Part shown: positions 1 through 9,178 of the stretch, piece by piece
How the letters are laid out: the number at the start of each line of letters is the position of its first letter
Position numbering within the stretch: position 1 is the first letter of the stretch
The notes under the pieces: generated by a model
Databases searched by the model: none
What the model was told of the DNA's origin: nothing
What the model saw: the letters and a program-made list of their open reading frames with translations, nothing else
Origin: an uncultured Lachnospiraceae bacterium
GTDB taxonomy: Bacteria > Bacillota > Clostridia > Lachnospirales > Lachnospiraceae
Length of the DNA: 64,000 nucleotides
Reading direction: 5' to 3'
Assembly: GCA_902779395.1 (NCBI GenBank)
Contig: CACZBK010000010.1
Coordinates: forward strand, 22,371-86,370
Made by a program: the position numbers and the translations under genes

Positions 1-1
1 G

Positions 2-1534
2 CTGTTCGGTAATGCTATGGATAAGACCAGGCACAGGAGCTTTGTGCCCAAGATCCCTTTTGTCGGAAAGATAGATTATCTGACAAGGCATGCTGTGCCG
101 GTAATCTTCCTTATAGTAATGATAGGAGCTATGATCCTGTCCAATAAAACGCCATATGTGTATGGATATTCAAAGATAGAAACACCGGTAAAGAACGACA
201 CGCAGATTGCCAACGAGATGATGAGTGAGAGTTTCGGAGACAGCAATTTTGTTGCGTTGATAGTACCGGCAGGTGATTATGAAAAAGAAAAGAAGCTGCT
301 GACCGAGCTTGAAAAAAGACCTGAGGTGGATCATTGTCAGGGCTTATCAAACACAGAGGCCATGAACGGTTATATGCTTACGGATAAACTTACTGCCAGG
401 CAGCTGTCCGAAGTAATGGATCTGGATTATGAAGTGGCACAGCTTTTGTATATGGCCTATGCGGTTGATGATGAGAATTATGCGAAGCTGATAAACGGCC
501 GCAGTTCATATGCTGTACCGCTTATCGACATGATAATGTTTTTATATGATGAAGTGGAAGAGGGTTATGTAACGCTTGATGATGAGATGTATGATACTTT
601 AAGCGATGCACATGCAAAAATGCAGATGGCTAAGGACCAGCTGCAGGGAGAGGACTACAGCCGTGCGCTGGTATATCTTACACTTCCGCAGGAGGGTGAA
701 GAAACTTTTGCGTTTCTGGATGAGATGCATGAGATAGCGGCAAAATATTATGGTGACGATGTACTTGTTGCCGGGGAAGCAACCAGTCAGTACGATCTGA
801 AGAAGACCTTCGACCGTGACAATACGGTGGTCAGCGTAGTGAGTATTCTTGCCGTACTGGCAGTGCTTCTGTTTACTTTTATGAGTGCAGGTATGCCTGT
901 TCTGCTGATAGCTGTTATAGAGGGAGCCATATGGATGAATTTTGCATTCCCCGCTTTACAGGAAAAGAATATTTTCTTCCTTGGCTATCTGATAGTTTCT
1001 TCCATACAGATGGGTGCCAATATCGATTACGCCATAGTCATAGCAGGACGGTTTATGGAGATCAAGGATACGATGCCTAAGAAGCAGGCAATGATAGAGA
1101 CACTCAATTTTGCATTTCCTACCATAATAACAAGCGGTTCGATGATGGCGCTTGCAGGTTTCTTTATAGGACAGCTTTCATCCGACGGAGCCATATGCGG
1201 TATAGGACAGTGCTTAGCCAGAGGTACGCTGATATCGATATTCCTGGTAATGTTTGTACTTCCACAGATACTCCTTATAGGTGAAAAGGTTATTGAACGT
1301 ACCAGCTTTAAGGTATCCATTCCTCTTAAACTGGATCATGGTGTGGGACTTGTAAGAGTTGACGGATTGGTGCAGGGAGCTGTAAACGGTGTCGTGATCG
1401 GTGAGATGCATGCGCTGGTAAAGGGCGAGGTAAATGCGATAGTCCGTATGGGAAAGATAAGTCCTGCAGATGAAGCGGATATACCGCCGGAAGAACTGAT
1501 AGAGCAGAAAACGACCGAAGGGGGTGAGGACTGA
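2..1534 (+). CDS. MMPL/RND-family exporter, C-terminal half (partial at left edge)
   Basis: The reading frame is open to the left edge, and the first Met (position 17) has no ribosome binding site, so I treat this as the end of a longer gene. The visible part begins with a membrane segment (about residues 30-50 of the visible protein), then an extracytoplasmic domain of about 200 residues, then a block of at least four membrane helices. The motif GANIDYAIVIAGRF between helices is typical of the second half of MMPL/RND proteins. These proteins export lipids or hydrophobic compounds using ion gradients; the substrate here is unknown. The stop overlaps the start of the next gene (TGATG), so the two are probably translationally coupled and work together at the cell surface. 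Confidence 0.8.
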   Translation: MFGNAMDKTRHRSFVPKIPFVGKIDYLTRHAVPVIFLIVMIGAMILSNKTPYVYGYSKIETPVKNDTQIANEMMSESFGDSNFVALIVPAGDYEKEKKLLTELEKRPEVDHCQGLSNTEAMNGYMLTDKLTARQLSEVMDLDYEVAQLLYMAYAVDDENYAKLINGRSSYAVPLIDMIMFLYDEVEEGYVTLDDEMYDTLSDAHAKMQMAKDQLQGEDYSRALVYLTLPQEGEETFAFLDEMHEIAAKYYGDDVLVAGEATSQYDLKKTFDRDNTVVSVVSILAVLAVLLFTFMSAGMPVLLIAVIEGAIWMNFAFPALQEKNIFFLGYLIVSSIQMGANIDYAIVIAGRFMEIKDTMPKKQAMIETLNFAFPTIITSGSMMALAGFFIGQLSSDGAICGIGQCLARGTLISIFLVMFVLPQILLIGEKVIERTSFKVSIPLKLDHGVGLVRVDGLVQGAVNGVVIGEMHALVKGEVNAIVRMGKISPADEADIPPEELIEQKTTEGGED

Positions 1535-4500
1535 TGAAAAGATTAACAGCCTGTTTATTATGTATATGTCTTTTGTTTAGTGCCATCTCTCCGGTTACTG
1601 TCATTGCTGCCGACCCGGAAGATGAGATCGGCGAAGATGATGCCCCAGAGCGTGAACGTATAGAGATAAAAACAGCTGCAGATCTGTGCATGCTCGCAAA
1701 GAACTGTCATGAAGACACATATTCGACGGAAAAAGATGTTTATCTTATGGAAGATATATCTTTAGCGGGAAGTGATTTTACTTCCATACCTATCTTCGGA
1801 GGGAATTTTTTCGGACAGGGTCACGTGATAAGCGGATATACATACGGCGGAGACGGTTATGTGACGGGATTCTTCCGTTATCTCGAAGAAACAGCCATAG
1901 TCCGTGATCTGACTATAGCCGGAAATATAGAAGCCGCAGGACAGCAGCAGATAAGCGGAGGCTTAGTCGGTGTAAATGAAGGAAGTGTCGAAAACTGCAG
2001 ATTTACCGGGCATTTAAGCGGCCGCAGTGAATGCGGTGGTATTGCAGGTATAAATGATCCTGCAGGGAATATCCTGGATTGTGTAAATGAAGGAGAGATA
2101 TTCGGTTATTATTACACAGGCGGGATATGCGGAAAAAACTATGGTATGGTATACGGCTGTAAGAATATCGGCAATCTGAACAACAGCATTGAATGGGTTG
2201 AAGAAGATGATGCCATGAGCGGAGAATTCCTGACAAGCTTTACGCAAAGTGATGCTCCGGAAAGCAGGGTTCGTACTGGTGTTGATACGGGCGGTATAGC
2301 AGGCTTTTCAAGAGGAGCGCTGATCAACTGCTCGAATGAAGGAACAGTCGGATATGAACATACGGGATATAATATCGGAGGTATAGTCGGAAGACAGTCC
2401 GGAAGCATTACAGGATGCATAAACCGCGGGACCGTATTGGGACGAAAGGATATAGGCGGGATAGCCGGACAGATGGAGCCTTATATAGAGCTTACGGATG
2501 GCGAGACGGTTTCAAATGAAGTACACAAACTTCATGATATGGTGTCCGATTTATTGGACATGATGGATAGTGAGAACGATCAGGTGCATAATGATCTTGT
2601 GAATCTTCAGACCCAGGCAGAGAATGTGAGTGATAAAGGCAATGAAATGGCCGGACAGGCGAGCGATTATGTTAATGCCAATATTGAAGCGGTTAATGAT
2701 GCCGGCAGACGCCTTTCATATGTAATGGAGCAGATGCCTTCCGTTACGGGTAATGTAGATATAGCGGCTGATGATCTTAAGGAAATGGTAAGCAAGATAA
2801 GAAAAGCCAATGAGGATCTGTATATCTACGGTTATCTTACCGATGAGGAAAAGTCGAAGGCAGATGAGCTTTTAAACGAACTGGAGAATTATGCCGAAGA
2901 ACTGGAAAAACTGCAAAAACCGTCAAAACATGCAACTGCAGGTTTCTGGGTTCATTCTGTCATTACCGAAGTAGTGGAGGAAGAAGTCAGTGAAACGGTA
3001 AGTGATGATACGGTAAGCGATGACGAAGCCGGGGAAAGAGAGACCCGGCAGACGATTATAGAGACTCCGGTACCTTCCTATATAAAGAACGGGGATTCCT
3101 GGGAAGAGATCACCGCTATGCAGGATAACTGGTTCATGTTAACGGAAGGAGCAGAGTATAAGATCAATGGTGAATGTATAGTATCACCTGTTAATACAGG
3201 AGCATCTATCACGTTAAGCGGTAATTCCTACAGCGGTGTTAAGGTTAAGAAACTTACCGGGGACGGCAAGGCCGATAAAGACGGTTATTACCGTGTTACC
3301 ACTCAGAATGCCCGGGATGTTGCAAGACAGGCTCAGCTGATGGCAGGGATAGCTTCCGATATAGCGAAACTCATGGTACTGTATGCACCTTATATGGATG
3401 AAGCGGTAACGGCAAGCGATTCGGATATAAAGGAAGCAATGGATGCCCTGGAGGCTGCAGGCGAAGCAGCGGGTGTAGCCCAGAGTTCACTTGAAGCCAT
3501 AAATGCATATCTTAATGCGCAGTCCGATCTTCAGATGGTAAAAGTAGAACAGCAATGGAACGACAATATGGATGAGATCCATAAACAGTTAAATGCAATG
3601 AGCGGTACCATGGCTGATCTGGGAGATCACAGCATGGAGTATTCTACCGAGGTAAACGACCAGCTGAGAAAGATAAACGATCAGATAAACAAGATATACA
3701 ATATGATAGAACAGGATCTGAAAGATATCACCGGTGAAGACAGAGGATTTATCTATGCGGATATTTCCGACACGGACCTGAATGATATTACTATGGGTAA
3801 AGTGAGCGGAAGCAGTAATTACGGAAATATCAGGGGTGATATCAATATAGGCGGTATAGCCGGATCAATGGCTATTGATGAAGATGATCCTGAAGAAAAT
3901 GCTGCGGGAACAGCCAAGGTAAATATAAACGGACGTTATACCACACAGAATGTGATAAGTGCCTGTATCAACAGGGGTTATATAACTGCCAAAAATGACG
4001 GTGCCGGAGGAATGACCGGTTTTATGAAGAGCGGTGTGATATCCCATTGTAACGGATATGGTTTTGTGGAAAGCAGGGAAGGCAATTACGTAGGCGGTAT
4101 AGCAGGACAGTCTCTGGCTGTGATCAGGAATGCTTATGTGCTGTGTTCATTGTCGGGCGGAAGCTATGTGGGCGGTATAGCCGGAAGCGGAACAACGATA
4201 ACAGGCTGCTATGCAATGCCGATGGTTCAGAGATATGATAGCCGCTGCGGAGCGATAGCCGGAAAGATCGATATCGACGAGGAAACAGGAGCACTTAAAC
4301 TTGATAAGCTTTCCGATAATCATTATGTAAGTGACAGTCTATACGGTATAGACCAGATAAGCTACAGGGACAGTGCAGACAGAATGTCTTATGAGGAACT
4401 GCTTTCGGCAGACGGCGTACCTGCGGAGTTCAGAAATCTGACCGTGACATTCAGGGTGGGAGACCGGTATCTCAGTACACAAAAGGTTAAATACGGTGAT

Positions 4501-5085
4501 GATATATCGGTACTTACGTATCCGATAGTTCCTGAAAAGGAAGGGTATTTTGCCTCATGGCAGGAAGTGACCGGTGATAAGATACTTGGAAATCTGGTGA
4601 TAAGTGCAGAATATATAGACAGGGTAAAGCTGCTTGAGAGCGGTTCATCCGATGAAAGCAGCGGAAAGAAGCTTGCACTGATCGACAGGAGTTTTGATGA
4701 TAAAGCCACGCTTAATGTGACAGAAGTTACTGAGCCGGGATTCGTAAGACAGGGTTACAGAAGCAATGTGATCTATCAGGTAAAAATATCGGACAGTGAT
4801 ATAAGTGCGGATGAAGAAGTGTCATTAAGGCTTTATGATCCTTATGACAGCGATAAGATCGAAGTATGGACATATAAGGATAATACGTGGCAGAAGCAGG
4901 AAATCCTGATAAGAGGATCTTATGTGCAGGTTAATATGAAAGGAAGTGAAGGTATATACTGTATAGCACTTCCGGAGCAGAATACCGGACTGATCATAGC
5001 AGCTGCTGCCGGAACAGCGGCAGTGGTGATGATCCTGATAATAGTGATAACAGCTGTGAGAAAGAAGAAAAAGAGCCGTCATTAA
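1534..5085 (+). CDS. Large secreted, membrane-anchored GLUG-repeat protein
   Basis: The 1183-residue protein starts with a signal peptide (MKRLTACLLCICLLFSAIS, cleavage near ADPED) and ends with a membrane helix followed by RKKKKSRH, so it is exported and anchored at its C-terminus. Residues about 130-320 and 770-900 contain GLUG-type repeats (GGLVG, GGIAG plus N-C pairs), the kind seen in surface adhesins. Between them lie two long helical, probably coiled-coil regions (about 325-480 and 590-740) separated by an acidic linker. Near residues 970-1030 there is a strand-rich segment resembling InlB B-repeats (YGDDISVL, EGYFASWQ). The start overlaps the stop of the exporter gene. The combination of an MMPL exporter and a coiled-coil anchored partner suggests a joint envelope function. 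I do not know the ligand. Confidence 0.7.
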   Translation: MKRLTACLLCICLLFSAISPVTVIAADPEDEIGEDDAPERERIEIKTAADLCMLAKNCHEDTYSTEKDVYLMEDISLAGSDFTSIPIFGGNFFGQGHVISGYTYGGDGYVTGFFRYLEETAIVRDLTIAGNIEAAGQQQISGGLVGVNEGSVENCRFTGHLSGRSECGGIAGINDPAGNILDCVNEGEIFGYYYTGGICGKNYGMVYGCKNIGNLNNSIEWVEEDDAMSGEFLTSFTQSDAPESRVRTGVDTGGIAGFSRGALINCSNEGTVGYEHTGYNIGGIVGRQSGSITGCINRGTVLGRKDIGGIAGQMEPYIELTDGETVSNEVHKLHDMVSDLLDMMDSENDQVHNDLVNLQTQAENVSDKGNEMAGQASDYVNANIEAVNDAGRRLSYVMEQMPSVTGNVDIAADDLKEMVSKIRKANEDLYIYGYLTDEEKSKADELLNELENYAEELEKLQKPSKHATAGFWVHSVITEVVEEEVSETVSDDTVSDDEAGERETRQTIIETPVPSYIKNGDSWEEITAMQDNWFMLTEGAEYKINGECIVSPVNTGASITLSGNSYSGVKVKKLTGDGKADKDGYYRVTTQNARDVARQAQLMAGIASDIAKLMVLYAPYMDEAVTASDSDIKEAMDALEAAGEAAGVAQSSLEAINAYLNAQSDLQMVKVEQQWNDNMDEIHKQLNAMSGTMADLGDHSMEYSTEVNDQLRKINDQINKIYNMIEQDLKDITGEDRGFIYADISDTDLNDITMGKVSGSSNYGNIRGDINIGGIAGSMAIDEDDPEENAAGTAKVNINGRYTTQNVISACINRGYITAKNDGAGGMTGFMKSGVISHCNGYGFVESREGNYVGGIAGQSLAVIRNAYVLCSLSGGSYVGGIAGSGTTITGCYAMPMVQRYDSRCGAIAGKIDIDEETGALKLDKLSDNHYVSDSLYGIDQISYRDSADRMSYEELLSADGVPAEFRNLTVTFRVGDRYLSTQKVKYGDDISVLTYPIVPEKEGYFASWQEVTGDKILGNLVISAEYIDRVKLLESGSSDESSGKKLALIDRSFDDKATLNVTEVTEPGFVRQGYRSNVIYQVKISDSDISADEEVSLRLYDPYDSDKIEVWTYKDNTWQKQEILIRGSYVQVNMKGSEGIYCIALPEQNTGLIIAAAAGTAAVVMILIIVITAVRKKKKSRH

Positions 5086-5087
5086 AT

Positions 5088-5125
5088 AAAAACACCCGGG
5101 ATAACTGATAGTGTCATCCCGGGTG
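5088..5125 (-). terminator. Rho-independent terminator, mainly for the minus-strand operon
   Basis: A perfect 10-bp stem, CACCCGGGAT (5093-5102) with ATCCCGGGTG (5116-5125), has a 13-nt loop. Read on the minus strand it is followed by GTTTTTATTTAA, a good U-tract. On the plus strand the downstream tract is poor (AAGCAGAAGTACTTT), so termination of the 1534-5085 gene here is less certain. It separates two convergent genes. Confidence 0.85.
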
Positions 5126-5140
5126 AAGCAGAAGTACTTT

Positions 5141-7054
5141 CTAAGCCTCTGCCAGGCTGTCTACATTGGAACTGTCTACAACAGACAGCCTGCAGGGAAT
5201 GAATTCATCCAGTTTCTCTCCGCCTACAATATGATTATACAGCCATATAACGGGGTCGTGGCCCTGGCCGAAGGCATCCTGACCAATAGCGGCGCTGATC
5301 ACGCCGGATTTTATCTCTGAAAAGATCTCCTGGTTATGATCGAAGCAGATAAGTGAAGTCTTTCCTTTTCTTCCGCAGTCTTTGATCGCCTGTGCTACGG
5401 GAAGAGGGAAACCGTTGGTCAGAAATACGATATTTGCTTCCGGGTGAGCATTCAGTCCGTCTTTTGCTATCTTATATACACCGTCGGCATTATCGGGAAC
5501 TGTAAGTTCATCACACACTTTAAGACCTTTATAATTCTTGAGCTGTTTTTTAAACCCGTCGCTTCTTTCGACATTTACACCTACCGATCTGTCACCGGTG
5601 AGCATAAGTACACTTCCGTGTCCTTCGGTTTTCTTATCTGCCGCATTTGCACCTAATATACCCGGTTCCAGCGGATCGGGACGAAGGCATGCGATCCTGG
5701 GTATCTCTTTGCTGCAATCGCAGTTGTACGCCATTATCTTTATTCCTTTTGAAGCAGCTTCTTTAAAATATCTGTTTGCTCCGCCTAAAAAGCCGGGAAA
5801 TACTATTCCGTCAAAACCGCGGTCGATAGCTGATCTTATTGAATTGACAACTATTTCATCAAGCGATAATTCACCGGGTATCAGGGGAACATATTCCACT
5901 ACGGCCTTACAGTCTTCAAGTTCCTTCTGGGCATATAAAACGCCTTTTCTTACACCGTACCAGAAATCATTGTCCAGCATGCTCATCGAAAGAATTTTTA
6001 TCTGCTTTGAACTCTTTCTGTTTGTGGGGGTGATAGAGGTATTATACTGTTTCAAAAGATTACGGATACCGGTGAGCATATTATCCAGATTTTCCGTATT
6101 GGTCCCGATCTTGATCGATTCTGCGGCGACTTCTTCAGATACAGCGGCTATTTCATGAGTGTTTTCGCTTATGGCTTCAGCAGTATCGAACAGATTCTCC
6201 GCCTTTATTCTTGATTTATCGGAATTATCACTCATTACATCGAACAGTGAAGAAATATCATTTAACTTTTTTTGAATCTGATGTGAACTGCTGTTGATGG
6301 TTCCAAAGGAGTCACTGACAGATGAGAACGCAACGTTGCTTTTGTTGTATGTATCCGTACAGTTGCCGATGCTTTCATTTACCATACGGCTGGAATCGGT
6401 TATCTCCGTCAGTATCCCGCTGATGGTCTCCATACCTTCCCTTGTCTTGGTGGACATTGTGTTCATCTCATTAGCAACTACTGAGAAACCGCGGCCGGCT
6501 TCACCTGCGCGGGCAGCTTCTATGGAAGCGTTAAGGGCAAGCAGCTGTAACTGGTCTACGATCTCTATAATGAAATCGCCTACTTCGCTTATACGTTCGA
6601 TCTCTTTATTGAATTTGGACAGGATTTCATTAATACGGCTAAGGTCATTACTCATAGCCTTCATATCCCCGTCAAGTTCTTCTATCCTGCTTATCCCGTG
6701 ATTGCTTTCTTTAACGGTTTCATCAAGGATAAAATTGATATCCTTAAGCGCGGTATTGATATTAGACATGTTGCGGTTATTTTCTTCTATCAGGTTGAAA
6801 TTATCTTTTACAAGTTCAAGCTGTTCGGCTGTCTTCTCCGCAACATTTGTAGCGCTGTTGGCGATCTGCTCATTTCCTCTGGAGTTTGCGTCGACGCTTT
6901 GGGACAGAACATTGATGGCATCTGAAAGAGTGACCACATTAACTTTTGTAGCTTCAACGAAGGTCATCAGGTTTGCCTGGATGATCTCAGTTTCCCGGGA
7001 ATTGTTTTTCTTGAACAAAAGCTTACCCTCCTTTTTATTCGTTTTCTTCTTCAT
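5141..7054 (-). CDS. Cytosolic chemoreceptor fused to a periplasmic-binding-protein fold
   Basis: This 637-residue protein has no signal peptide and no membrane helix. Residues 1 to about 345 form a methyl-accepting chemotaxis signalling coiled coil with the hairpin-tip sequence [17 protein letters not shown]. Residues about 355-630 look like a sugar-binding type 1 (Peripla_BP_4) domain: KILSMSMLDNDFWYGVRKG, FDGIVFPGF, then GSVLMLTGDRS and SLICFDHN. The usual order (outside sensor, membrane, signalling) is lost: the binding domain follows the signalling domain and both should be in the cytoplasm. It would sense an intracellular sugar-like ligand and act on CheA/CheW arrays. The gene overlaps the kinase gene upstream by 20 nt and is the last gene of the mutS2 operon. 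Confidence 0.85.
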   Translation of the reverse strand: MKKKTNKKEGKLLFKKNNSRETEIIQANLMTFVEATKVNVVTLSDAINVLSQSVDANSRGNEQIANSATNVAEKTAEQLELVKDNFNLIEENNRNMSNINTALKDINFILDETVKESNHGISRIEELDGDMKAMSNDLSRINEILSKFNKEIERISEVGDFIIEIVDQLQLLALNASIEAARAGEAGRGFSVVANEMNTMSTKTREGMETISGILTEITDSSRMVNESIGNCTDTYNKSNVAFSSVSDSFGTINSSSHQIQKKLNDISSLFDVMSDNSDKSRIKAENLFDTAEAISENTHEIAAVSEEVAAESIKIGTNTENLDNMLTGIRNLLKQYNTSITPTNRKSSKQIKILSMSMLDNDFWYGVRKGVLYAQKELEDCKAVVEYVPLIPGELSLDEIVVNSIRSAIDRGFDGIVFPGFLGGANRYFKEAASKGIKIMAYNCDCSKEIPRIACLRPDPLEPGILGANAADKKTEGHGSVLMLTGDRSVGVNVERSDGFKKQLKNYKGLKVCDELTVPDNADGVYKIAKDGLNAHPEANIVFLTNGFPLPVAQAIKDCGRKGKTSLICFDHNQEIFSEIKSGVISAAIGQDAFGQGHDPVIWLYNHIVGGEKLDEFIPCRLSVVDSSNVDSLAEA

Positions 7055-8459
7055 CTGCGAGTTTTAGACTGAAAATAAATTCCGTCCCCACTCCCTCGGT
7101 ACTTATGACATTTATGTTTTCGCCATGGGCGCGGATTATCTCTTTGGTTATCGAAAGGCCAAGTCCGGTACCTTTCTTATCTTTACCGCGTGATATATCG
7201 GATTTGTAAAAACGGTTGAATACCAGCGGAACACTTTCTTTTGGTATTCCGATGCCGCTGTCTTTTACGGAAACAAAAACTTTATTATGCCGTTCTGTTG
7301 TCTCTACTTTTATAACGGAATTATGATGACTGAATTTGATCGCATTATCGATCAGGTTGTAGAGTACCTGCTGTATACGGGTCAGATCGGCATGTACGGG
7401 CAGAGTATCACCGGTAAGCGAAAGTTCCATTGCTATCTTCTTTTCACGGCAGCTTCCCTCGAAAGTAGAGATAGTCTTGCGGATCACGTCATTGATATCA
7501 AAATCGGTCTTGTCTAATATCATTCCCTCGGTATTTAGATTATTGAGGGTAAGCAGATTGTTTGTAAGCTTGATCAGACGCTCCGTTTCGTTAAGGACTA
7601 TACCTATATACTTCGGATACATCTCGGGAGGAATGGTACCGTCTTCCATAGCCTTAAGGTATCCGTTGATAGATGTCAGCGGTGAACGGAAATCGTGGGA
7701 AACATTTGCCACTATGTGTTTCTGGTTGTCTTCGCCTTTGGCAAGCTCCTGCGCCATATATGCAAGGGATGCGGCAAGATAACCTATCTCATCATCACTG
7801 TCTACACTGATGGGATAACGGAGGTTTCCGGCAGCGTATTCCTCCGTGGCGGCAATGATGCGCCTGAGAGGCATATAAACGAGTTCCGTAAAGAATATGA
7901 GTATTATCAAGGAAAGGACAAAAAGTATGAGCACCAGTATGTAGTCGATATCGATCAGGTGGTCCGCTGTCTTCTGTATAAGTTTGCAGTCATAATGAAT
8001 AAGTATATAACCGCGTACGGAATAACCTGTAGTGATAGGTGCCGCTACGGACAGATGATCCGATTTAAACTGATTGTAAAATCTTCCTATAGTATAGAAG
8101 GAACCGGAGAGGGTGGTCATGTCAAAGCCTTCCACGGTAGGAGGGTTATCCACATCTACCGGGAGGGCCGAATCGACTATGATAAGACCCGACGGGTTAA
8201 GTATCTGTATCCTCGCGTTAAGCATTTCTGCATATTGATCCGTTACGGTTTTTGTGCCGGCGATGGATGATTCGTTCTGGTAAAGCGAAAGTCCTTCGTT
8301 TTCGGACATGATGTTAGCGAAACGGTATAATTCCTCAGCCTTGTTCTGCTGCAGACGGCTTATGGTCATCTGCTGCATGAAGGTAGCCACAACTATCAGG
8401 CCGAATACGGCAAATATGAGATATGCTATCAGCAGTTTGACATAGAGGGTTTTTTTCAT
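7035..8459 (-). CDS. Sensor histidine kinase (HAMP-HisKA-HATPase)
   Basis: A 474-residue membrane kinase. Membrane helix 1 is at about residues 8-29, an extracytoplasmic sensor domain of about 135 residues follows, then helix 2 (172-192), HAMP (193-245), HisKA with phosphoacceptor His255 in NVSHDFRSP, and a complete HATPase domain (N-box NLIDNAIKFS, G1 DSGIGIP, G2 GTGLGLSI). It should phosphorylate the response regulator encoded immediately upstream, whose stop overlaps this start by 4 nt (ATGA). The signal is unknown. The downstream chemoreceptor overlaps its end, so kinase and receptor may share an input. Confidence 0.93.
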   Translation of the reverse strand: MKKTLYVKLLIAYLIFAVFGLIVVATFMQQMTISRLQQNKAEELYRFANIMSENEGLSLYQNESSIAGTKTVTDQYAEMLNARIQILNPSGLIIVDSALPVDVDNPPTVEGFDMTTLSGSFYTIGRFYNQFKSDHLSVAAPITTGYSVRGYILIHYDCKLIQKTADHLIDIDYILVLILFVLSLIILIFFTELVYMPLRRIIAATEEYAAGNLRYPISVDSDDEIGYLAASLAYMAQELAKGEDNQKHIVANVSHDFRSPLTSINGYLKAMEDGTIPPEMYPKYIGIVLNETERLIKLTNNLLTLNNLNTEGMILDKTDFDINDVIRKTISTFEGSCREKKIAMELSLTGDTLPVHADLTRIQQVLYNLIDNAIKFSHHNSVIKVETTERHNKVFVSVKDSGIGIPKESVPLVFNRFYKSDISRGKDKKGTGLGLSITKEIIRAHGENINVISTEGVGTEFIFSLKLADEEENE

Positions 8460-9157
8460 AGTACTTCAAAACGGTATCCGCGACCCCATATAGTGGAGAT
8501 CTTCCATGCATTATGATCGCCGATCTTTTCGCGTATACGTTTTATATGTACGTCTACGGTTCTGGTGTCACCTACATAATCATAACCCCAGATCTGATCA
8601 AGCAACTGCTCGCGGCTGTATACACGGTTGGGTGCGGATGCCAGAAAGTATAACAGTTCCAGCTCTTTTGGAGGCATATCAAGGCGCTGTCCCATACATG
8701 TAACACTGTAGTTTGTCTTATTGATGGTAAGATCCGGGAAATGAAGCTCTTCAGCACCTTCTTCATTTTCTTCTACCGGTGCGGTGTTCTTATATCTTCT
8801 GAGAACGGCTTTTACTCTCGCCACAAGCTCTTTTGAGTCAAAAGGCTTTTCCATATAGTCATCGGCACCAAGCTCGAGCCCCAGTACCTTATCAAATACT
8901 TCACCTTTAGCAGAGAGCATGATGATGGGTACCTGTGAGGTACTGCGTACTTCGCGGCATACCTGATATCCGTCTATGCCGGGGAGCATAAGATCCAGTA
9001 GTATAAGATGAGGATTGAACTCGCTTACCGCTACAAGAGCGGCTTCGCCGTCTCCCACTATACGGGTCTCAAAGCATTCCTTTGTAAGATAAAGACTTAT
9101 CAGTTCGGCGATGTGTTCATCATCATCAACGATCAGTACCTTCTGTTTTTCCGCCAT
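8456..9157 (-). CDS. OmpR/PhoB-family response regulator
   Basis: The 233-residue protein has a receiver domain (acidic pocket VDDDE at 10-14, phosphoacceptor Asp55 in LILLDLMLPG, Lys104 in MEKPFD) and a C-terminal winged helix (DMPPKELELL, RTVDVHIKRIREKIG, GRGYRFE). It binds DNA when phosphorylated, presumably by the adjoining kinase at 7035-8459. A good ribosome binding site (GAGGGGAT) precedes the start. It lies 21 nt downstream of mutS2, so both are probably cotranscribed, an unusual pairing for a two-component system. Confidence 0.95.
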   Translation of the reverse strand: MAEKQKVLIVDDDEHIAELISLYLTKECFETRIVGDGEAALVAVSEFNPHLILLDLMLPGIDGYQVCREVRSTSQVPIIMLSAKGEVFDKVLGLELGADDYMEKPFDSKELVARVKAVLRRYKNTAPVEENEEGAEELHFPDLTINKTNYSVTCMGQRLDMPPKELELLYFLASAPNRVYSREQLLDQIWGYDYVGDTRTVDVHIKRIREKIGDHNAWKISTIWGRGYRFEVL

Positions 9158-9178
9158 TTTTATCCCCTCATATCAGAA

